Below, piece by piece: positions 53,833-63,400 of a stretch of DNA of 64,000 bases; position 1 is the first letter of the stretch, and each line of letters starts with the position of its first letter. Position numbers and translations under genes: made by a program. The notes under the pieces are model-generated. The model saw only the letters and a program-made list of their open reading frames with translations, made no database searches and was not told where the DNA came from. The DNA is from CAZJHX01 sp964545715 (GTDB taxonomy: Bacteria > Myxococcota_A > UBA9042 > GCA-2863065). The stretch covers positions 1 to 64,000 of the forward strand of contig CAZJHX010000001.1 in NCBI GenBank assembly GCA_964545715.1, written 5' to 3'.

Positions 53833-54407
53833 CCGAGCCCGATTCCCTGGTCGGCCTGATCGAGGCCATTGTGGACCATCTCGATAGTACAGGCACAGAC
53901 TATGCGCTGGGCGGCGCGTTCGCGCTCGCCTACTGGCGGGAGCCGCGTGCGACCGCGGATGTGGATCTGACCGTTTTCGTACCGCCCAGCCGTATACAAG
54001 AGGTTGCCGACGGACTTCGGCAGGCTGGAATCGACCACGTTCCAAGCACCGCTCGGCGTGACGCTGAGGAGGTCGGGCTGGTAGTGCTGCGGGCGGGCCG
54101 TACGCGGGTGGACTTGTTTGTGCCATCGGAGCCGTTCGACTTCTACGAAGCGGCACAGGTGAGGCGCTGCACGGTCCCATTTCGAGGCCGTCAGGTGCCG
54201 GTCTGGTCGGCGGAGGATCTCACCGTGTTCAAGATGCTGTTCGACCGCAGCAAGGATCACGAGGACGTGCGAGCCATGCTCGAACATGGCGGCGCGGACT
54301 TCGATCGGGAGTATGTTCGTCGCTGGTTGGCCGATCTCGTAGGCTCGGACAACCAACGCATCGCAACGTTCGCTGCGCTATGCAGCGCCGTGCCGCCGAC
54401 CGCCTAA
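53829..54407 (+). CDS. MNT/AbiEii-like nucleotidyltransferase
   Basis: 192 residues from the GTG at 53829. GGAFALAYWREPRATADVDL (Gly-Gly...Asp-x-Asp) and a downstream Asp in RVDLFV complete the nucleotidyltransferase active site; the C-terminal WSAEDLTVFKMLFDRSKDHE is typical of the MNT/AbiEii-type group. Such proteins can act as toxins or antitoxins that nucleotidylate tRNA or partners. With the small upstream gene it forms a likely toxin-antitoxin-type cassette. The stop overlaps the giant gene's stop by 4 bp. Confidence 0.8.
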   Translation: MTEPDSLVGLIEAIVDHLDSTGTDYALGGAFALAYWREPRATADVDLTVFVPPSRIQEVADGLRQAGIDHVPSTARRDAEEVGLVVLRAGRTRVDLFVPSEPFDFYEAAQVRRCTVPFRGRQVPVWSAEDLTVFKMLFDRSKDHEDVRAMLEHGGADFDREYVRRWLADLVGSDNQRIATFAALCSAVPPTA

Positions 54408-57400
54408 GGGCACTGCGGGAACTCCGTCGGGTCCTTCGGCACGTTGATGCAGTTGGTCGGTGTGGCGCCGTTTGTCCCGCAGAAGTCGTCGGTGCACGCG
54501 TCGCCGTCGTCACAGTCCGGGTCCACGTCGCAGCCCGGGCAGGGATCCAGCGCCGTGAACACGCAGCCGTCGACCGGATCGCAGGCGTCGGTGGTGCAGA
54601 TGTCGAAGTCCGTGCAGGCGATGATCGCGTACGTGCACTGGCCGCCCTCGCAGTCGTCCTGGGTGCACAGGTCGCCGTCATCGCACAGCGGATCGCCCTC
54701 GGGCGAGTCTACGCAGCCGACCCAATTGCCCGCGTACGGGACGTAGACGCACTCGCCGGTCACCGGGTCGCAGTAGTCTTTGGTTTTGGGATCGCCGTCG
54801 TTGCAGCTGGTCAGGGTGACCGAGCACTGGCCGGTCAGCGAGCACTTGCCCACGTAGCACGGGTTCCAGTCGCCCGCGGGGCAGTCGTCGTCGGTCAGGC
54901 AGGTCAGTCCGCCGCAGGTCGGGTCCTCGTGATGCGCGCAGTAGGGCTGGTTGGGATCGCACAGCGCCGTGCCGTCGATCGTGCACGGGTTGCCGTCCTT
55001 GCAGGCCGCCTTGGTGTAGGAGCACACGTCGTTGGTGCAGCGATTGACGGTGCACGGATCGTTGTCGATGCACTGGCTGTCGTTGGTGCAGCTCGGGGTC
55101 TCGCAGCTGGGCAGGTAGAAGCAGCTGCCGTCCTGGGCGCATTTGTCCAGCGTGCACGGGTCGCCGTCGTTGCAGTCGACGTCCTCCTGGTCCTTGTCGC
55201 ACGGTTGACAGTCTTTTATCGCGATGTGCTGGCACTGCGCCGTGGCCGTGTCGCAGGTGTCGACAAAGCACTGCGACCAGGTCTCACAGTCCGAGTCCTT
55301 GGCGCAGCCCTGGCAGCCCGGGACGACCGTAAAGACGCAGCCCGCCGCCGGGTCGCAGGAGTCGATGGTACACGGATCGGAGTCGTCGCAGCTCACCTGA
55401 GCGAACACGCAGCCCCCGTCGATGCAGTCGTTGTCGTTGCAGGCATCGCCGTCGTCGCAGTGGCTGTCTTCCGCGCACGGCGAGACGACCGGCGTGGTCA
55501 CCGGCACGGACTTGCACGTGCCGGTCGCGTCGTTGCAGACCTCCAGCGTCAGCGGGTTTGCGTCGCTGGGGCATACGACGGGCGTGACCTCGCACACATT
55601 TGTCGCCGGGTTGCACACGCCCGGTGCGCACGGATGGCCGGTGTCGCAGTCCGCGTCCGACAGACATAGCGCGCTGCACTCGAGGTCCGGCAGGAAGTTG
55701 CAGCCCGTCGACACGTCGCAGTCCGGCGGGGCTGAGCCGCCCTCCTCCTCGACCTCGTCTTGTCCTACCACTTGGGTCGAGCACGGCTTGCCGTCCTGGC
55801 AGAGCACCGGATTGGTGGCGCAATACCCATCCACGCACCGGCTCCACGTGCACGCGTTGTCGTCCGTGCAGTCGATGTCCTTGACGCACGTCTTTTTGGC
55901 GCAGTTCGGGTCGTAGGTGTTGGAGCAGACCCCGTCACTGCACAGGTCCACGGTGCACGCATCGCTGTCGTGGCAGTCCGCGTCCGCGTTCACGCACGCC
56001 GCGTTGCAGCCGGCGATGACGCTGAATTTGCAGCCGGTGACCGGGTCGCAGCTGTTCACGGTGCACGCCGCGTGGTCCTCGCACTCGATCGGCGCGTACG
56101 CGCACGTCCCCACGCTGGTACAGAAGTGCTCCTGGCACTCGTTGCCGTTGTCGCAGTCGTCGTCCTCGGTGCACCCGGTCCAGCCCTCGTACGTGACGCT
56201 CTCGCACTTGCCCGTGTCCGCGTTGCAGAAGTCCTGCGTGTCGGGCAGTCCGTCGTTGCAGACCACCTCCACCACGCTGCACGTGCCCCCGTCGCAGATG
56301 CCCTGCAGGCACTTCAAGCCGGTGTCGCAGTCCGCGTTGGTCGCGCAGTCGGCGCTGCAGCTCGTCACCGGCTCAAACACGCAGCCCTGGGTCGGCTCGC
56401 ACTTGTGGTCGACCGTGCACGCCAGCCCGTCGACGCAGTCCACTTTCGTCCACACGCACGTTCCCGTGCTCACGTCGCACGCATCCATCGTGCACGCGTC
56501 CTGGTCGTAGCAGTCCATGGCGCCCGTGCAGGCCTTGGGGCACACATCGATCGCGGTCTCCGTTGCGGGTTGGTGGTCACACTTGGGCGCCGGGCTGCCC
56601 TCTTCGTCCACCGCCGCAAAGTCGCAGGAGTCCAGCGTGCAAGGGTCGCCGTCCTCGCACACGTTGTTGGTCGTGCACGGCGTGCCCGGGCAGCCGGACT
56701 GCGTCGGATCGGTGACGTGCTCGCAGAAGCAGAAGGTCGGGTGGCAGGTGTCCACCGTACACGCGATGCCGTCGTCGCAGACCGCCTTGACCTCGTCTCC
56801 GGTCGCAGCCGGGTCGCAGGGAATGCAGTCGGGGATCGTCAGCGTCTTGCACTTGCCCGAGCCCTGGTCGCACAGCCCGTACGCGCACACCTTGGCCTCC
56901 GGGATGCAGTCCGAGTTGCTTGTGCACGGCAGGCAGTTGTCGATATCCGTAAAGGTGCAGTCGCCGTCGTCGCACGCGTCCTCGGTGCACGCGTTGCCGT
57001 CGTCGCACTCGCTGTCCGTTGCGCAGCCCAGGCAGCCCGCCACCGCCGTGAAGACGCACTGCTTGGTTGCGCCGTCACACGCGTCCGACGTGCACGGGTC
57101 AAAGTCCTGACATGGCAGGATGCTCTGTGTGCACGCACCGGCGGCGCATTTCGGCGGCGCGCAGGTCGCGATCCCCAGATCGGGGCAGTCGGCATCCGTC
57201 GTGCAACTGCCAACGCACGCCGGGTCGGGCACATACTCGCACTTGCCGGTCAGCGGGTTGCACACATCAACGGTGCACTCGTCAAAGTCCGTGCAATAGG
57301 TCGGCGCCGGCGCGTCGTCGTCCGGCGGAATGGCGTCCACCAGCGCGATCTCGCAGGACCCCTCCACACACTCGCTGGCGTAGCACAGGTCCGCCGACGC

Positions 57401-60400
57401 GCAGTCCGCGTCGCTGTTGCACGGCGCCTCACAGTTGAAGTTGGTGTTGAACTCGCACCCGTACCCCTCCACGCACTCGCCGTAGAAGAACTGGCAGCCC
57501 AGACCCGACTGGCACAACACCGGCTTGCTCTCGCACTCTCCGATCGGCAGGCACGCGTCGATGGTGCAGGTCAGGGCGTCGACACACTCCGCGTCCGCCT
57601 TGCAGTAGACCTTGGGACAGTCGGCCACCGGCTCGTGAATGCACTTGCCGAAGACGCACGCGTCGCTGGTACAGGCGTTGTCGTCGTCACAGTCCGCGGT
57701 GGTCGCGCACTGCGGTGGCTGACAGCTGTCGTCGGCCTGGGTGTACACGCACCCCACTGCCGGGTCGCACGTGTCCGTGGTGCACGGGTTGTAGTCGTTG
57801 CACGCCACCTGCTCGTACAGGCAGCCGCCCCCGGCGTCCTCCGGCGCACACCCAAACCACACGCACTTGTTGCCCGTATCGCAGTCCGCCTCGGTCTTGC
57901 ACGCGCTGCCGCCGCCCGCGCAGGTCACGTCCGGTGTATTGACGCACTCGCCGCTCGTGGGATCGCACATGTCGAACGTGCACAGGTCGCTGTCGTCGCA
58001 GGCCACGGGCAAGAAGAAGCATGCGTTGGTCGTCAGCTCACAGCCGTCCTTGGTGCACGGGTTTCCGTCAAAGCAGTCGGCGTCTTCGTCACAGCCCGTG
58101 TCGCAGTCGATCAGCCCGTCCCCGTTGGCGTCGCCCGCCGTGCGGAATTGGCAGCCGCTCGACGGCTCACACAGGTCCAGCGTGCAGATGTTGGCGTCGT
58201 GACAGACCTTGTCCTCCCACACGCACTTGCCGGCCCCCGGGCATTTTCCGGCGCCCGTGACCTGGCAGCTGCCGACCTTGCAGAAGTTCACCTGGCCGGT
58301 CGCGACCGCCGCCGGATGGTGTTGCGGCTGGCAGTCCAGGTCGCTGTTGCACGACGTGCACTCCGGCTCCGGATCCCACACGCACGTGCCCGACTCGTGG
58401 CACACGTCCTCAGTGCACGGGTTGCAGTCGTCACAGTCGGAGAACGGGCACAGCTCCTCGCACCCCGCCAACAGCTGAAACTCGCACTGCACCGTGCTCG
58501 GATTGCAGAAGTCCAGCGTGCACACGATGCCGTCGTCACATTTCATCGGCGCGTTTATGCACAGCCCGCCAAAGCACAGGTCCGTCGTGCACGCGTTGTT
58601 GTCGTCGCACTCGGCGGACAACTGACACGGGTTGCCGCAGTTTCCGCCGATCGGCGTGTTCACGCATTTGTCCAGCTCCCCCAGCATCGGATTGCACGCG
58701 TCCAGGGTGCACCAGTCCGCGTCATCGCATGTGTCCACAGCGAAGGCGCAGGCGCCAGTCACCGGGTCGCACGTATCGATCGTGCACTTGTTGCCGTCCG
58801 AGCAGTCCTTGGGCACAAACTGGCACTCGCCTGTCGCCGGGTCGCAGCTGTCGGTCGTGCACGCGTTCTTGTCGTCGCAGTTGAGCGCCGCAAGCTTGCA
58901 CAGCCCCGACGCCGCATCGCAGAACTCGATGGTGCACGCGTCCCCGTCCTCGCAGTTCAGTGGCGTGTGCTCACAGACGCCGCCAGTGCAGCTGTCCTGC
59001 GTGCAGTTGTTGCCGTCGTTGCAGCTGATCGGCAGAAACGCGCACAGCCCGGTTTGCAGGTCGCAGCTGTCCACCGTGCACGGATCCGGGTCGTTGCACG
59101 TCTTGGGTACGCTCTCGCACGCCCCCGTGAATGGGTTGCAGTAGTCGTCGGTGCAGGCGTTGCTGTCGTCGCAGGACTTCTGCGAGAAGGCGCACCCCCC
59201 CGTGACCGGGTCGCACTGGTCGATCGTGCATAGAAGGCCGTCGCTGCAGGACAGGGGCGTGTTCAGACACTCGCCCGTCCCCGGATCACACGTGTCCAAC
59301 GTGCACAGCAGGGCGTTGCCTTCCGCGTCGACGTCCGAGCAGTCCACCGGCGTCGTCGTGCAGCCCTCGTCCGGCACGCACGTATCGATGGTGCACGGGT
59401 TGTCGTCGTTGCACACGATCAGCTCAAACATGCAGCTGCCGTCCACGTTGCTGCATTGGTCGATCGTGCAGTCGCTGTTGTCGTCGCACTCGATCGCCGT
59501 CGACACGCACCCGCCCGCGCCGGGATCGCACACGTCGATGGTGCACGCGTTGTTGTCGTCGCACTCTTTGGCCGCCACCTGGCAGGTGCCGCCCGCCACC
59601 GGACAGGTCGCCACCGAGCAGGGCTTGCCCTCCAGCAGCACCGCGCAGTCCGCGGCGGTCTGGCAGATCGGGTCGCACGCCGGGTCAAAGGTGTGTGTAC
59701 AGCCCGTCGCCCCGCACCCGTCGATGGTGCACGCGTTCGTGTCCAGGCACGGATTGGCCACCTGCTGGCACCCGCCGTTGACGCAGAAGCCCAGCGTGCA
59801 CGGGTCGCCGTCCTCACACGCCTTGGCGTTGAACTGGCACACCTTGCCGCTGGGGCTGTTGACGCACACATCGTTGGTGCAGGCGTCGTTGTCGCTGCAG
59901 TCCGCGTCGACATCACACGGGCACGGCACACCGGGAATCGGCGTGTGGACGCACCCCAGCGACAGATGGCACGTGTCGATGGTGCAGGCCTTGCCGTCGT
60001 CGCAGTCTTTGAGCGGGTGCTGGCAGCCCAGCCCCGGGGTGCACACATCATCCGTGCAGGGGTTGGCGTCCGTGCAGGGCGCCGGCGTGTTCTGGCACCC
60101 GGCGCCGGGCTCGCAGCTGTCGGTCGTGCAGTCGTTGCCGTCGTTGCAGCTGATCGGTGCGTGGAAGCACCCGGACGCCGCCACGCATCCGTCAGTTGTA
60201 CACGCGTCGGAGTCGTCGCAGCTCACCAGCAGATTTGCGCAGCCTTGCTGCGGGTCGCACAGGTCCAGCGTGCACGCGCTGTTGTCGTCGCAGTCCAGCG
60301 GCGCGTGCGAGCAGAAGCCGCTGACCGGATCGCACACGTCCGTTGAGCAGGCGTTGCCGTCGTCGCACGTCTTGGGCACAAAGACGCAGCCACTGGCGGG

Positions 60401-63400
60401 GTCGCACGTGTCGACGGTGCACGGGTTCTTGTCGTCGCAGGTCACCTGCCCGTGCGAGCACAGCGTTACGGCGTTGCAGCTGTCGGTGGTGCATGCGTTC
60501 TGGTCGTCGCATGCATCGGTGCTGACGCAGCCGTCCACCGTTTGAGAGTCGCATGCATCCGTCGTACAGGGATCGCCGTCGTCGCAGCTGCGCGCCTTGT
60601 ACACGCACCCGTCCTGGGTGTCGCAGATGGGCGCCCCCTCGTCGTCCGTCTCCACGGTGCACGGGTCGCCGTCGTCGCAGGTGACCGGCTCGTAGTGGCA
60701 CGCCCCGGACGTCGGATTGCACAGGTCGGTCGTGCAGGCATCTGCGTCCGAGCAGTCCTTGTCCAGGTGCACGCAGCCCTCGGTCGGGTCGCATAGGTCA
60801 AACGTGCAGGCGCTCTTGTCGTCGCAGCTGTACACAAACACGCAGCCGATCGGGGCTGTGCACGTGTCGGAGGTGCACTTGTCTCCGTCGTCGCACAGCG
60901 CGGGCACGTGAATGCAGGCGCCGTCACCCGCGCAGGAGTCCTCGGTGCAGACGTCGTCGTCGGCGCAGCTCTTGGCGTTGAAGACGCAACCCACCAGCGG
61001 GCTGCACAGGTCGTCGGTACACACGTCGCCGTCCGCGCAGGTGATCGGCACGTTGCGACAGCTTCCCGCGACGCACCCGTCGTTGGTACAGAGGCTGCCG
61101 TCGTCGCAGTCAGCGTGGGACTGGCACGACGGGCCCAGCGGTGGACAGCCGGCGATCGGCACGTTGCTGCAGCCGCTGCTCGGGTCACACAGGTCGGTCG
61201 TGCAGTAGATGCCGTCGCTGCAGTCGATGAGCGCGTTGCTGCAGCCCGTGGCGTCATCGCAGGTGTCCACCGTGCACACGCTCTTGTCGTCGCAGTCGAC
61301 CGGTGCGCTGCTGCACTGGGCGCCGTGGACTCCATCCACCGTAATGACCGAGCACGTCTCCACGCTGCACGCCGCTTTGTCATCGCAGTCCTTCAGCGTG
61401 TGGACGCAGCCGGTCGCGGGGTCGCAGGAGTCGTCGGTGCACAGGTTTGGGATCTGTGTGCCGTCCACCAGGTCCACACAGGCGTTGGCCGTGTACGTGC
61501 ACCCCGCAGTCGCCGTCTCGCAGGCGTCCACGGTGCACGGGTTGCTGTCGTCGCACTTATCCGCAAACACGCAGCCGGCGGCCGGATCGCAGCTGTCCAG
61601 CGTGCATTTATCGTCGTCCGCGCAGGTGATCGCGGTGTGCGTGCAGGAGCCGTCCTCCGCCTTGCACCCGTCCGCCGTGCACGCGTCGCCGTCGTCGCAG
61701 TCGACCGGGGCGTTGCTGCACTCGCCCGTCTGGCGGTTGCATTTGTCGGCGGTGCACTTGTCGCCGTCGTCGCAGCTGATGACGATCGTGTTGGCGCACC
61801 CCGCGACCGGATCGCACGTGTCCTCGGTGCACACGTCGCTGTCATCGCAGTCGTACAGGTTGATGCACCCCAGCGACGGCTCGCAGACGTCGATTGTGCA
61901 GGCATCCAGGTCGTCGCAGTTCAGTGCCTGGTGTTGGCACAGCCCCGTGGCCTGATCGCAGCTGTCCGCTGTGCACACCTGCCCGTCATTGCACTGGACC
62001 GGCTGCAGCAGGCACCCCTGGTCGCTGTCGCAGAAGTCGACCGTGCACGGATCGTTGTCGCTGCACGTCACAGCCCCCTGGGCGCAGATGAGCGTCGCGG
62101 GATCACACACGCTCAGCGTGCAGGCGTCCCCGTCGTCGCACTCGGCATCGGTGCCGCCCGGACAGGGACAGCTGGCCTGGGGCACGTTTTGACAGCCCGC
62201 GATCGGGTCGCACAGGTCCTTGGTGCACGGGATCTCGTCATCACACACCGTCGCCACGTCCACCGGCGCCGCCACGCACCCCAGCGCCACGTCACAGCTG
62301 TCCGTCGTGCAGGCGTTGCCGTCGTTGCAGACCGCCGGCGTGTGGCTGCACAGCCCGCTCGTCACGTCGCATTTATCCACCGTGCAGGCGTTGGCGTCCC
62401 CACAGTTCTTGGGGTTGAACACGCAGCCCACCGCCGGCAGGCACGCGTCCACGGTGCACGGGTTGGCGTCCTGGCACGCGATCTGGACGTGAGCGCACCC
62501 CAGCGCCGCATCGCAGGTGTCCAGCGTGCACGCGTTGCTGTCATCGCACAGCGGGGCGTTTGTGCAGCCCGCCGTGGGATCGCAGGTGTCGGCCGTGCAC
62601 GGGTCGCCGTCGTCGCAGACGGCCTTGCCGTCCTTGAGCGGAACGAAGACGCAGCCGTCCTGGGCGTCGCAAACCCCGTCCCAGGTGCACGCGTTGTCGT
62701 CGATGCACGGGTCCGGGGGGTTGGAGCACTGGCCGGCCGCCTTGTCGCACACGTCCAGCGTGCAGGCGATGCCGTCCGAGCAGTCTTTGTCCGTGTGAGT
62801 GCAGCCGGTGACCGTGTCGCAGGCGTCGATGGTGCATGCGTCGGCGTCGTCGCACGCGTAGACGTGGGAGCAGCCCGCGGCGGCATCGCACAGGTCGGTC
62901 GTGCACGCGTTCTGGTCGTCGCACGGGTTGGGCGCGTTGATGCAGTCTCCGCTGGTGAGGTCGCATTGGTCCAACGTACAGGCGTTGTCGTCCAGACACC
63001 CCTTGGCCGCAAAGACGCATCCGATCGCGCTGTCGCAGCTGTTCACGGTGCACAGATCGCCGTCGTCACAGACCAGGCTTTCGAACTTGCAGCTGCCGCC
63101 GCCGCCCGGGGTCGGCACGCACTCGCCCGTCGTACAGGCGTTTTTGTCGTCACAGGAGGAAGGTGTCCCCGGATCACACGGGCAGTCCCCCGTCTGCACA
63201 AAGACGCACCCTTTGGCCGCGTCGCAGTAGTCGATAGTGCAGATGTTCTCGTCCTCGCACGTGATCGGCGCGTGCGCACAGCCCGTCCCGATGTCGCAGC
63301 TGTCGGTGGTGCAGGCGCTGTCGTCGTCGCAGCTCACGGGCAAGAAGAAGCACGCACCCGTCAGCGAGTTGCACAGGTCCTGCGTGCACGCATTGTTGTC

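Noticed and set aside
55760..59233. A 1,157-codon plus-strand open frame and other long frames opposite the giant gene
   Set aside because: Antisense of the Cys/Asp repeats: the repeated codons simply lack stops on the other strand. Products are Arg/Ala/Val-rich low-complexity with no start signal, while the minus frame has conserved repeats.
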